From Pseudopyrenochaeta lycopersici (lineage: Eukaryota > Ascomycota > Dothideomycetes > Pleosporales > Pseudopyrenochaetaceae): a stretch of DNA of 64,000 bases. The stretch lies in the NCBI GenBank assembly GCA_003313425.1, contig NHZP01000022.1, positions 1 through 64,000 of the forward strand, written 5' to 3'. The stretch's first letter is position 1. Each line of letters starts with the position of its first letter. Shown here in pieces: positions 12,601 through 23,494 of the stretch. The position numbers were made by a program, and so were the translations under genes. The notes below the pieces were generated by a model. It had not been told where the DNA came from. It made no database searches and worked only from the letters and a program-made list of their open reading frames with translations.

Positions 12601-14660
12601 AATAATAGTAGAATATAACTCTTTAGGCTTTACTATAGGCAGGGTACTATTATAAGAAGATAAGTAAGGAACTCTTTGTATAGTAGCTTACCTCTTAAGA
12701 AAATTTCTAGCGCACGAGAGTAACTACCTAATTTACGATAAGAAGTTACTAGTAGTTATTATATACCTAAATAAATAGGACGCAGAACTCTATAGCGTAT
12801 AAGAATTTAATGTAATTACTAACTATAAGAACCTAGAGTACTTTATAAAGAAGTAAAAGATAACAGAATAACACGTATAATAGTTAGTCTACCTATTACA
12901 GTTTAATAATATAAAGCTGCAGTACTATCTAGGTAAGGAGAACACCTAAGCGGACGCACTATCTAGAAGAGACCAGGACCTACTATAAGGAACAGACAAC
13001 AGCTGCCTAGTAAGCAGAGAGTTTATTATATTAGTACTAGCCTAATAGTAAAATCTAACAGTTATAGGGGTCATACGAACCCCTACGTTAACCCTTAACA
13101 GCTTAATTATAGCTAAGTCTCTACTAAAAGCTCTAATCCTTAAGGACTTAATCGCAGAATACTAGGACTAAGCTATATAAGACGACTTAACCTATCAGGA
13201 AGTCTACAACGCTATAAAGCTAGGTGCTAGGTCGCTACCTAGTATAACAAAGAAACTTGCTATATTACTAGGAGATTGCATAATTAACTTAGAGAGAAAG
13301 CTCTAATAGAGATCTAGGATCTAGGTGCCTGAAAATGAACCCCTTTGTACGGGAATTATCTAGCAAGCACATCTAGCTGTGTAAACAGGTCACCTAGGAA
13401 GAGAAGAAACGTACCGCACGCTAGCTAGTACCTAGTACTGGCTAGGTATAAGTAAAAACATCTGCTAATTTGTACAGAATTACAGCTTATATAGATAAAG
13501 CACCCTATAGAGAGATAGTAAGCACGGATACCTACGCCTGTTACTAGTACCTAGTTGTACGTAGTAAGACTTAACAGTTAACTTTATTACTAGTCTACTA
13601 CTGTTATCTAGCTACACTAACTTAATAGTAGTTAAAGACTGCCTAAGTAAAGGCGTAATACTAATCCTACTTAAGATAATTAAAGTAGATAATATAGCCT
13701 AGGCATTTATACAAGAAGTCTTCCGCTACTATAGGCTCCCTAGGTCTATTATATTAGATAGGGGCACGTAATTTATAAGCGAACTATAAGGAAAAATCTG
13801 TAAACTCTTAGGAGTACAGAGGAACCTATTAATAGCCTACTACCTATAAATAGACAGCACTACAGAACGCGCGAATAGTAATATTAAAGTAGTTAGTTAA
13901 ATCTTTTGTAACTACGACTAGAATAACTAGGTAACGCTATACCTAATCCTTAAGCTAATGCTGAACACTTATACGAACTCCTCTACAGGCGTTACTCCTT
14001 TCTTCCTTCTACACGGCTATCTAAACTCGCCCTTCCTAGAGCTACCTAGGAAATTAGCTAGCAGCGACCTACTTAATAGAGCAACACCTCCTAGCGAATA
14101 AGCAGAAAGCATTATACGAACGCTAAAATAAGCTGCTGACTAGGCTATCTTAGCTATAACACACGCTTAATAATAACAGGAAGCACAGGCGAATAAGACA
14201 CGTCGCCTAGCTCCTAAGTACAAGGTTAGAGACTAGGTATAGTTAGACCTCAGGCACGTACGAACTACACGCAGAAGCAAGAAACTCGACTAGAAAAGCA
14301 AGAAGTACTAAGTCGCCCGCGTACGAGACCCCTATTAGGTTAAGCTTTATGTACTATAGAGAACTAAATTGTACTATATAGAGAAGCTAAGACTAGCTGC
14401 TAAAGACCTCTTCCTATTATAACAAACTAATAACTTAAACCCTACTGCTATTATCGTATAAGACGATAACCTACAGGAAGACTACCTTAAATAGGTAATT
14501 AAAAACATCTAAGATAAGCGCTTACGAAATTAATATAACGAGTTCTATATAAAATAGGAGGGGTACTATAACTTAACTTAGGAGCTAGAAGAGAATCTTA
14601 TTACTACAGAAGCCTATAAGAAATAGAGGACTTATATACAGCCTGTATAGCTACTATCTA
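9690..14660 (+). pseudogene. Degenerate gag-pol of the gypsy element
   Basis: The gag region (about 9690-11000) opens with a His/Gln-rich stretch. The reverse transcriptase is clearest at 11669-11947, a 92-codon run without stops containing the VRKLEEGLRFCVDYRALNAL signature typical of Ty3/gypsy. RNase H follows, then an integrase around 13360-14100 with HLAV, TGHLGRE and STYWL landmarks of the zinc-binding domain. A basic tail at 14200-14420 could be a chromodomain-type targeting end. Many Gln and Trp codons have become TAA/TAG. The gag start codon was not resolved. Confidence 0.85.
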
Positions 14661-14829
14661 GGAAACTACTAAAAGGTTAGAGAAATAAGCTAGTATAAGC
14701 TAACTAACCCTGTATAAGGCCCTCTAACCTAAGACGTTTAAGAAACGTTTATTCTCCTTAGGCTTAGTAAGAGCTTAACCCTAACCTCGACTACGCTGAG
14801 GAATAGAGACTCTGTTAGAAGGTAGGAGA

Positions 14830-15841
14830 GGTAGAGCACGCCTAGCCGTATAAGACGCACTATAATCCTGCCATACGCAATTAGAGTAAGCCTTACTCTA
14901 CTCGCTAGTAATAAAGACACACCTAGCAAAGGCTGTAAACGTATAACGCTCTTATATAGCCTTAGCATAGTTATTAGAATAGAAGTTAGCGTTAAAGGAA
15001 CTGTAGCTATAGATAAGGTAGGCTTTAAGGTAAGATTAATAACTAGAGAGGAGTTACTAAGCGTTAATTATATAATAAGCGATAACAGGAGAGAAATTAT
15101 TAAGACTATAGCCCTACTAAGTATTATACAGGGATTAATTAATAAGACAAAGGAAGAATTTAGCAATATAAACTAGCTTAGGCTAAATAATATTAGATAT
15201 AGAAAAGAAAAGAGGAATAAGACGTATAGAAGTAGTTATAAAGAGATAGTAAAACTTATCTATAACTAGAGTATCTAGGATATACTAGATTACGTAGTTA
15301 GTAAGGAGAAGAGACGTATTACCCTAAGCAGTAAGAATAATAATACTAGTAGGTTAAGTTTAGTTAGAAGCAGTTTAAGTAAGCTAAGCGTAAGCAACCT
15401 AAGTAATATTAGCCCTAGCAGCCGCGTGCGTAGACATAATGTTGCTAGCAGTTGTACGAGCAAGATAGTTTACACTACCGCTATAACTACTAGGACTCTA
15501 CACACTGTAATTAGGCTAACTAGCTAAAGGAGCTACTTTAGAAGGTATGTTAGTAATAATAGGAAACGAGTTGTACGTAAGTAAGTTAAAGTTAAGCAGT
15601 AAAAGAGGAAGAAAGAGTTAGAGGAAAAGCTCTTTATATGCGCACGAGCGAGTAAATAACTAACCTCTCCTCTACTTTATATTATTAAGTAATAATAATA
15701 GGTAAAGGAGGAAAATTACTTGTAAACGAATAAGAAAAAGTACACGTAATATCTCTACTTTTGCAGCACGATAATATAACGCTACCTATATAAGTATAAG
15801 GTTAAGGTTAAACTACGTATAAAGAAGTAATATAGTTATTT
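14830..15841 (+). pseudogene. Extra degenerate reading frame between pol and the 3' LTR
   Basis: In one frame from about 14830 to 15660, roughly 275 codons carry only a handful of TAG/TAA codons, each explicable as a mutated Gln. The readable part is rich in Ser, Arg and Lys (KEKRRITLSSKNNNTSRLS) and ends in a very basic region (RKRKKELEEKLF) followed by cysteines. More stop-ridden sequence in the same frame continues to the polypurine tract. It is not part of a standard gag-pol and I do not recognise it. It may be an additional ORF of this family. Confidence 0.45.
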
Positions 15842-15858
15842 AAGGAGGAGGAGGGTAT
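15842..15858 (+). other. Polypurine tract of the gypsy element
   Basis: AAGGAGGAGGAGGG lies directly upstream of the 3' LTR at the position where plus-strand synthesis is primed. Its location fixes the LTR boundary. Confidence 0.8.
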
Positions 15859-16108
15859 TATAATAGGCTGCGCCCTTTAAGTAGGAGAGGCTTCGCTACT
15901 ATCGCACGGGGAAAGAACTCCTTAATCTTCTCTGCCCCCTTTTCTTATTAGCTCGTACAAGTTAGCAGCTAGAGGAGCACGTTCCTCTTTGCTTGTACGA
16001 ACATATATATATATCCTCTAAGGATACCTGTAACCTCTTCTCTATCTTTCTCCTTCTGTAGTATAGGACAAATGCACACTCGTTAGTTAGGCCTCTTCGC
16101 CCATAACA
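15859..16108 (+). repeat. 3' LTR of the gypsy element
   Basis: This 250-bp copy starts TATAATAGG and ends CCATAACA. It is the partner of 9383-9632, with equal length and transition-only differences. It is followed by the target duplicate CTTA. Confidence 0.9.
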
Positions 16109-16777
16109 CTTATTTATAAGCTTCTGTTCTCCCGCCTCGTTCGTAAAATAGCCTAAGAGTTCTAGTAAGGACTGCGCTTCTAGAGTAGTATAATTAAGGC
16201 TCTCTAAGAGTTAGTTAAGTTATTTCTAGTTAGTTATTTTAAAGGTAACTATTGCCTTAATATTTTTATTATATATATACTAATTTTTAGTAGACTATAT
16301 AATAAATGTAATCTATATAAAGAGAGTTACTATTTAGCATAAGGATTCTGCGTTAGTAAAGTAATACTATAACAGGTTTCTACTAGATTTCTTCTAATAG
16401 GCATTAGTTTTCTCTAGGTAGTAGTCTTCTTTAGGCAGTAGATTTGTCTAGCAGTAGCTTTCTCTAAGTAGTTATAATATATAAATTATAATTTGCGATA
16501 GTTCCTAAATAACACGGTAACCCTTAAACTGTAATAATTAGCTGTAGTAAATACCTAACCCTAATTAGTTAGTAGTAACCCTAATATAAAAAACGTGATT
16601 ACTTAGACATAAGCTAACCTTACCCTAATAACTCTAGCCCTAACCTCAACCTATTTACAGTAACCTCAACCTATACCTATTACTAGCGTATAAAGATTGG
16701 GTATAGAGCTGGGTTGGGTACGGGTCTTATGTAATCAAACCCAACCCAACCCCAACCTATACCTATTTGCCACCCTA
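16109..16777. repeat. hAT right end with C-rich subterminal repeats
   Basis: This is the remainder of the hAT element beyond the gypsy insertion. From 16550 to 16777 it carries CCCTAACC, CCTCAACCTATACC and CCAACCCAACCCC motifs, mirroring the G-rich left end, and it finishes in the terminal repeat GCCACCCTA. No coding content was seen. Confidence 0.7.
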
Positions 16778-16785
16778 TACTCTAC
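16778..16785. repeat. Right 8-bp target-site duplication of the hAT element
   Basis: TACTCTAC directly follows the right terminus and is identical to 4162-4169. Confidence 0.85.
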
Positions 16786-17865
16786 TTATCTTAGTAAGTA
16801 AGGTAAACTTAAGGTTAGTAATTAGGTTTTTAATAAAGTCTTTAAGGTTATCTTTAGTTTTATTTAGCTATTCTTATCTTTCTAGCTTTAGATAACGTAA
16901 TAATATATTAGTAATAATATTCTTCTTTCTAAGAATATACTTAATATTAAAGTCCTAAGTAAGGATAGCTGTAAGCTACCTATTTTAGACTAACCTAGGA
17001 ACGTTAGGTAATAATCTATTAAGTTATAAGAAGATTTCTAGCTAAGTACTATATTAGTATAGTTAACTAGCTACCTTACTTACCTAATCTTAACCTAATT
17101 AAGTACCTTTAGTAGTATCTTAAAAAGCTTATATATAGATTTTATCTTTAGTATAATAAATATAGTTAAGCTATAGAAGAGTAGGATAGCTTTTACGCTG
17201 TATTAAAAAGTTACTAGCGATATATACTATCTAGCCTAATTTAGCGCCTTATTATAAGTATACTATAATAAATTAATATATATAAGAAAGTATAAGAGTA
17301 GTAAATAAAATATTAAACTTATACGTAACTACTACTTTAAAAAATATTATATTATATTATATATTAGCAGAGATTTATAGTGTTAAAGTTTTGGGCCTAT
17401 ATGCTAGTAAGGGTAGCTCATACGTGCGCGGTAAGAACTTTTAGAAGGGCACTGTATATGTTAGTATAGATTATATTATAATATTACAATTCTAAGTTAC
17501 TGTATTCAATAGAATCCTATAATAACCGAATAATAATAGCTTGAAGCCTGCAATGCCAACGAGCAATATAAAGGCCTGGCTTGTAGACCACGCCACCCTT
17601 ATCAATAAAACATAAAGCACTTGACTATTTCCTTAATTATTAGTATTAGCGTCTAAATATGGAAAATAGGATGTGGCATTGAATCATGATCCATTGAGCT
17701 ACATATGTCTGTTTGTCTTGGCAGATAAGGCCATGTGTATAAAAACAAACTTAATGCGTCAATCTGCGGTTCGTTCTGAGTCCCTTCACTTATTCCAAGC
17801 TTCGATACCTCTGTAAAATCACTCTTCTCACTATCAAAAGACCATCTTTTGCTAAATCCATGCTC
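16786..17865. other. Right edge of the RIP block and downstream spacer
   Basis: RIP-type AT-rich sequence continues to about 17460 with no open frame. From there to 17865 the composition returns to normal. This second part is the 3' flank of the ribonuclease gene and contains nothing else I can identify. Confidence 0.5.
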
Positions 17866-18343
17866 TCACCATCCACTGCACGCAACGAAGGCATTTCCTG
17901 AAGCGCCAGTATGTGTGATTTCTCCCGCACGGACTCCAGCAGTGTTGAAGACAACTCGGTCTGCTCCAGGGGAGCCTACATTTATCGTTAACATGTAAGC
18001 CGCAGTCTTAAATCGACCCCAATTTCTCACCTCCAGTATACACGCCCGAAGTTCTTAGAGGAAACTCCTGGTACGGGCCAGCCACAAGAAAATCGAATCC
18101 TTCTAAATTCCTATACGTATGAGGGTAAGAGTTGCTGCCGACTGTAGTTCCTCTTGTATAGTGGCTGTATCCAGCGGTGCGAGCAGCAGAGACTTGTGCG
18201 CTTGTGTAGCAAGTCGAGCCACAGGTTACAAAGCATTGTCTTGCCTCAACGGTTTCTTCAACTGAAACTTCAGTGACCAAAGATGTGGGAAGTGCGAGAG
18301 TGATTGGAGCAACAAAGAGAAAGAGGCCTTGGAAGAACTTCAT
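17866..18343 (-). CDS. Secreted guanyl-specific ribonuclease, RNase F1/T1 family
   Basis: There are two exons (18343-18031 and 17975-17866) with a 55-bp GT..AG intron, giving 140 residues. A signal peptide ([19 protein letters not shown]) and a short propeptide precede the mature part, which starts near QCFVTCG. All residues used for catalysis in the family are visible: Tyr73 and His75 in YPHTY, Glu93 in GPYQEFP, Arg111 in GADRVV and His126 in THTGAS. Four cysteines fit the disulfides of this fold. The family cleaves RNA after guanosine. It should act outside the cell, in nutrition or on other organisms. Without splicing, the frame would end in intron sequence after YTGG. It lies 400 bp from the transposon block. 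Confidence 0.92.
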
Positions 18344-20446
18344 GATGGCGACTTAGAAATGCGAGGACTTAAGACACTGTCTTATCCAGGGTGGGAGGAT
18401 CGGCTGGAATGTCGCTCTAAAGCCCATTGGAAGGGCCTAACATCTGGTCTTTATACCCATGAACCTCACATATCACCACGGGCGATTCCGATTCATCTCA
18501 ACTCCTCTTCTGGACGATCGCACATGAAACATATTAATCTAAGCGCAGGTAAATGATTCAGGCCTAAGAGTTGACGAAGCTTCGCTAGCTGTTTCCGAAA
18601 GCAACAGTTGCTCCGCGACAGCTAAAACAATAGCCTCTCAGAAGTCGGTGCCCTATCATAGATTACTACATGCAGCCCGGGTGATATGACTACACTTAGC
18701 GGGACCACTACAGTCTATCAATCCGCGGAGCACTCTTTGGCATCCTGCCCGGTCATTCGTCACAATATTCCCCTGTGAAAAAGGGCCGATACACGTTCCT
18801 TGAACCTTCATGCCCCCCCTGCCCATTCCCATTTCTCGCCGATCAGGAAGGTACAGACAACGATTCGCCGAAGGCTAAAACAAGTGTTTCTAGCTTCTTA
18901 TCGCTGGATCTTGGATCACCAAGCACATGTGCGCTCACGATAGGTTGTGTGTTGTCGGGGATCGACAAGGTTGCTCGGCAACTAGGTACAAATATGGAAG
19001 GTCAAATCAACCTTGGTGGAAGGGTTCTGTACGCCAATTGATCTACAACAGCAATTGTGGAAAGCCGAAAAGGGAGAGGTCCTTTGGCAGCTAGGAATGA
19101 TTCTTAAATCTGCTATCAGCAAAATCATGTAGCAAATCCTGAAACATTGAGAAACATTCCGTAATGTTCAAGATGCCGTGAACCGAAGCCAAGACCAACT
19201 GATATCTCCGCATGGCTAGATAGGAAGTCATACATCTTATTCTTCAGGCGGAGTCTTGAGCGGATGCGGCAGCTACTAGGTATGATGTAGGGAGCGTACG
19301 GTGCGATAGTCGAGGACGGACGGGTGGACTTTAAATCCATTGACAAGCCGATATTGATCAAAAGCATGAGAATAAAGACCGTTGAAATAATACTGACTGC
19401 ACAATTAGGCTGCTTAAGCAATTACAAGAGAAATTTTAAGGTGATATGAAAAGCGTAGGCTTTGATTTCTTGCAAAAGCCCATAGTAATCAATTCGCAGT
19501 TGCCAACATCTCGGGATTAGCAACGAAGGTAGCCGTGAGTACAAACACATAGATAATGATGGAAGCTTCGCAGCTCTTGGTCGCTTATTGTATAAATTTT
19601 ATGAGCGTGATGCATGCAGTCGTCCCCAATGCCGCTGATTTGTCGGATATATTGACGACGTAATGAATACCAAAATACCAGCTCCTTCGTACAGTATGGT
19701 TACACACCTCGAATATTGTGATTGCCACCATTTTGGCTTCCAGGTGAGCAAAAGAGAAGCGGACCAAATAACGACGTATATCATTTACAGGAGTAATCTA
19801 ATCAATGAAATCCTAATTTTCTTGTTCAAAAACTCAATGAAGAAGTTCTTTACACGCGCGCTCCTCTATTGCAGAGGATGAAATTTGTGAAGACGAAGCA
19901 GGGAAGAGCTGTTTTTCCCATGCGATTACTGCAACCTACTCTTTAAAATCCTTGCTAGCGAAAGCTACACGAGGCCTAGCTGGAATTCTTTCTCTTCAGA
20001 CAAATGGAATGAAGATAATCTACTATCTTTAACTTTATTAGAAACTTCCATGAATAAAGTGCTAATATGAACAAACATACCATCTTAGTAATACCTACTA
20101 AATTCCAGAGTGTTAGATAGTATAAATATTAGGCTGTATGTAAGACTTATAGAGCCTCCAAATAGTATTCAAAGTTAGCTACATTGTCAATAATTATGTT
20201 TACTGCCAGTAAAGCTGCGCCAAAGTAAAGTAGTAAAGGATACCCTTTTCAGCCTCATCAAAAATGTTCACAATCTGGCCTTATATGCGTCCGGTGGAGT
20301 CGGATTGAAATAACGATACCTAGTTGAGAAAACTTGAAGACTCTGGCATTGTAATTAGGAGAAGGTAAGGGAATAGGCTAGCGGATTCGCTAGTACCAAT
20401 GAGAACAGGAAAGAATTGCTCAATGTCAAAATTTGGTGGAGAGCCA
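18344..20446. other. Gene-poor spacer
   Basis: Only short overlapping open frames on both strands, without splice support or domain signal. A minus-strand frame at 19421-19125 begins with a hydrophobic helix, but its downstream part is not recognisable. The first few hundred bases hold the promoter of the ribonuclease gene. Confidence 0.4.
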
Positions 20447-20839
20447 CTAAGGAGCAATGATTTGAGTAACTGAGCCGATGCATTTGATCCTACCAGAAGT
20501 CTCTAAATGGGTTTTGTTTGTTGACCCTATAAAGCTCACCTGCAGCCGAAAAGACGGATAACAATGGTTGTAAAGCCTTTCTAGAATAGGCCTTACTTCC
20601 AGCCTAACTACTATTGATAGGTGTCCGTTCAATTCAAGGAAAGTTTTCTCAAGGCGTCTACAACTAAAAGATAGTTGCTTATAGATGTTGACTGGAGGAT
20701 GTTTTGTAATGACCCAGTATCTCTTCCAGCTCTTCTTATTAGTATCTAAATTATCCTGGCTTTTGCCCTCATTGGTTGTTTTCCCAGGTGACATTGTAGC
20801 TGTCTTGCTGTTCGGGACTTGTAGCCAAGCTCGGTCCAT
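20447..20839 (-). CDS. Doubtful hypothetical ORF
   Basis: This ATG-initiated frame has 130 codons. A GTGAGC donor after SFRLQ and a CCTTAG 80-90 bases later suggest it could be spliced, but no exon downstream stays open in a matching phase. No domain is recognised and there is no codon bias like that of neighbouring real genes. It may be a fragment of a decayed gene or chance. Confidence 0.15.
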   Translation of the reverse strand: MDRAWLQVPNSKTATMSPGKTTNEGKSQDNLDTNKKSWKRYWVITKHPPVNIYKQLSFSCRRLEKTFLELNGHLSIVVRLEVRPILERLYNHCYPSFRLQVSFIGSTNKTHLETSGRIKCIGSVTQIIAP

Positions 20840-22237
20840 TCCGAACGCATTTTCATAATTTAACCTCTAAAGTTTTTGGGATTGTATATCCTCTGTAAGA
20901 TGGGCCACCGTGGGTGTGAGGCTCTATATTCGTCGATATGTCTTTGTTCCTAGGGAACTGATCAGAAATGCCGATCTCGAGTGACTATATCCACGTCGAT
21001 GCCACCCAAGCTCTGTGCCAAATGAGACTACAGTACGAGATTTCAAATATACTTAGAATTGAGGATTCTCCAATGTAATCATTTATTGTTTCAAGACCGC
21101 CCTTTTCACAATCTAATTCCTTGGTGTTCGTTGAGTTCCATAAGGCTTGCGAATAACCGCTGCCCAAAAGTAGTTCTTGCCTATAGCTGTACACATTTTA
21201 CAGAGGAAAAACGCAGAGACGCCTTTTAATGATGCTTTGATGTATGGTTTTGCCCCTATGGAGTGACACAGGCTTTTTCATCCACTTACCATCGTTTCCT
21301 ATCGCGAGGAGACCACAAGATTCGTTAAACATCGACGGTAACAGATTAGACTCGAAGAATGACTACCCACCTGCTGATGTGGCCAATATTATTTTGAAGG
21401 CAGACAAATACCTACTAACATTTTCAAATTTTGCAGGATGTGTTGGTAGAGAATGATTGCAAAGGAATGAAGCAAAGACCTCGAGCTTTGCATAAATACT
21501 CCACTATTACGAGGGATTGGACTTTTGCTGACCAATTTGGTGCAAGGATCAGGCCTCGTGCTGAAATATGTGAAGTTCAAACTTATCAACAGGGCTCCAA
21601 AAGCGAAGATAGGAATTCGGCGATTACTTGACCTTTGCATTTCTGACAACTTGTTCCGTTAGAACTTTTAGGTAGAATTCCATAAAAGAGAGAAGAGATC
21701 ATAACCTCCGCTATACTGAGCTCCAATATAGTACATTCATAGTTCGCTAACTATTCATAAACCTTATGAGTTCAAGTAAATAGAATATTTGATATAATGC
21801 TGGAGGTAGCGTCATAATGTTGACGACTTCTGTGCGATAACGAGTTCTTCAGCCTATTCAGGCTCGAGTCTTGAAAGTTGAATAGGCGGAAAAGGGATAT
21901 CGTCAATCTACTAGACGTCTCAGCCAGTCGAATACAATTATCCCTGAAGGGCCAAGAGTCAAACAATAAAGATGGCTGGGGCATGTATTCGGTTGGAAAT
22001 CGGGTTAATGGCATTTGAATCAGGAACCAACATATATCCCTCAGTAGTCGCTTGTCTATTCCAATAATCTACTTATTTCTAGAGTGTCATGAAATTCGTC
22101 GACTATTGGATGAATTAGCATATGGCAGAGATACATGAATCGCGTATTGTGTGGTCTTCATGGTGTATAATATAGTTCAGAGGTGCCATTTGTACACCTG
22201 TACGCTTCCAAGTTCGTGGCACTATCGTCTTGAGCTT
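20840..22237. other. Gene-poor spacer
   Basis: No supported gene. Several frames of 60-90 codons overlap on both strands, none with introns or a family signal. The right end is the 3' flank of HEM3. Confidence 0.4.
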
Positions 22238-23494
22238 TTATGAGCTACTAGAGGCGTCTTGCATCTCTTCCAGTTTCTTTTTTGCTGCCCACTGTTTTTC
22301 TACAATAATCTTCTTCAAAATCTTGTCTGCACCCTTCTCAACCAAAATCCTCGCTACTTCTCGTCCCATGGCTTCGGCTTCTTCCACCGATCGGACTTTC
22401 TGTGCTACTTCGTGCTCGACAAATTCTGTTCCGTCCACGCTGACGACTAGAGCCTTCAAAACGAGCTCTTGGTCATTAATGTCTGGGTCTGACTCCTCAA
22501 CGGCATTGCCGTGCTTATCGTAGTCCTTAGCTGGCTGCGCCCCGACTGCGAGACCCTTTCCGCCACGCCAAGAGGTTTCAACACCGATGGGTACACTGCA
22601 GCCTCCTTCTAATTTGCGTAGCAGCGCTCGTTCTGCCGAACATGCTCGTGTTGTCCTCTCACATCGAACCCTGCTGAGCATCTCCTTTGTGGCCTCGTCG
22701 TTCTTCCTGATTTCGATGGCAAGGGCGCCCTGGCCCACAGCATGCAGCATACCCCCGCTTGAACTGCTCAAGTACTGGCTGATCCTGTTCTCAAGACCCA
22801 TCCTCTTTAGTCCAGCAGCAGCTAGTATGATAGCGGAGTAAGGCGAATCTTCCGCATCCAACTTGCTCAATCGCGTTCCAACATTGCCTCGGAGGTCAGC
22901 AAACCTCAGATGTGGAAGAAGCTTCCGTAATGTGGCAGCACGACGGACTGACGAGGTACCAACTGTAGCGCCCTGTGGTAGTGTTGCAAGTGTTGCGCCT
23001 TTGGGGAGACGCGGCGAGATAAGGAGTGCATCACGGGGATCTTCGCGTTCGAGGATGGCGCCCAGTTCGAGATTGTCGGGAAGTTGGGTAGGCATGTCTA
23101 TTCAATCGTCAGTAAACATGAGAAAAGGAAAGATCTACTTGTTTTCGTGGTACATGCCCTTTAAGCAATGGACAATAATGTCCAAGTCACCCGCCTCCAA
23201 CATGCTCTCGAGTTCGCCTGTCCACAAACTCTTCGCGTTCTCGCCCTGGCTTAATTGCTGCAATGGCGTGACCTTGTCCCTATCGCCTTGCACTACGACA
23301 GGACAGATTTTGTACGTTCTATGTGGATTGGCATCTTTCAGTGCTCGCTCCACAGCACGGGCTTGGATCTGAGCGAGAACGGAATTGCGAGTACCGATGT
23401 TAAATGGAGGCAACTGCGTGCTCGCTGAAGTGTTTGCCGCCTGTGGGGGTGTATAAGAGGATACATCAAGATCTGTGGCTGCTGCAGAAGCCAT
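22238..23494 (-). CDS. HEM3: Porphobilinogen deaminase (hydroxymethylbilane synthase)
   Basis: This enzyme joins four porphobilinogens into hydroxymethylbilane in cytosolic heme synthesis. Exon 1 is 23494-23158 and exon 2 is 23097-22238, giving 398 residues. The start is the first ATG (MASAAATD); the frame stays open a little upstream but without another ATG. Landmarks in order are RNSVLAQIQA near the N-terminus, VVVQGDRDKVTPL, HCLKDMPTQLP (HSLKD in most homologues), FADLRGNVGTRL with the catalytic Asp, and EGGCSVPIG with the cysteine that carries the dipyrromethane cofactor. The 60-bp intron has a GC donor (GCATGT) and TAG acceptor. Only this junction restores the KDMPT motif across the splice. 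Confidence 0.95.

Larger units (their letters stand above)
9383..16108 (+). mobile_element. Ty3/gypsy LTR retrotransposon nested in the hAT element
   Basis: Two 250-bp direct repeats (9383-9632 and 15859-16108) bound an interior with gag, reverse transcriptase, RNase H, integrase and a basic C-terminal segment in gypsy order. The 4-bp sequence CTTA flanks both sides (9379-9382 and 16109-16112). A polypurine tract precedes the 3' LTR. The interior is full of in-frame TAA/TAG from RIP. It inserted into the hAT element after that element had landed. Confidence 0.9.
4170..16777 (-). mobile_element. hAT-superfamily DNA transposon, RIP-dead, carrying a nested gypsy element
   Basis: The left end reads TAGGGTAGCAAATGGG. 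The right end, reverse-complemented, reads TAGGGTGGCAAATAGG. These imperfect terminal inverted repeats match the hAT consensus (C/T)AGGGTGGCAAA and are flanked by the exact 8-bp duplication TACTCTAC. G-rich subterminal repeats follow on both sides. The interior has a minus-strand transposase with hAT motifs. Removing the 6.7-kb Ty3/gypsy insertion and its duplication leaves about 5.9 kb, long for a hAT element but compatible with one carrying an extra gene. It cannot encode active transposase because of RIP stops. Confidence 0.85.
1..17460. repeat. RIP-mutated nested transposon block
   Basis: The whole stretch is depleted in CpA and TpG and enriched in TpA, and every frame is broken by TAA/TAG codons. 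Recognisable protein families can still be read through those stops. This is the footprint of repeat-induced point mutation, the premeiotic C-to-T process of Pezizomycotina. The signal stops near 17460, after which normal codon-rich DNA begins. The block contains at least three elements: a Ty1/copia remnant, a hAT transposon, and a Ty3/gypsy element nested in the hAT. The right boundary is approximate. Confidence 0.9.

Noticed and set aside
14738..14968. Minus-strand 76-codon frame in the gypsy element
   Set aside because: It lies opposite the degraded element's plus-strand frames, has no homology signal, and is a shadow.
22863..23372. Long plus-strand frame of 169 codons
   Set aside because: It is antisense to HEM3, whose motifs and intron are unambiguous.
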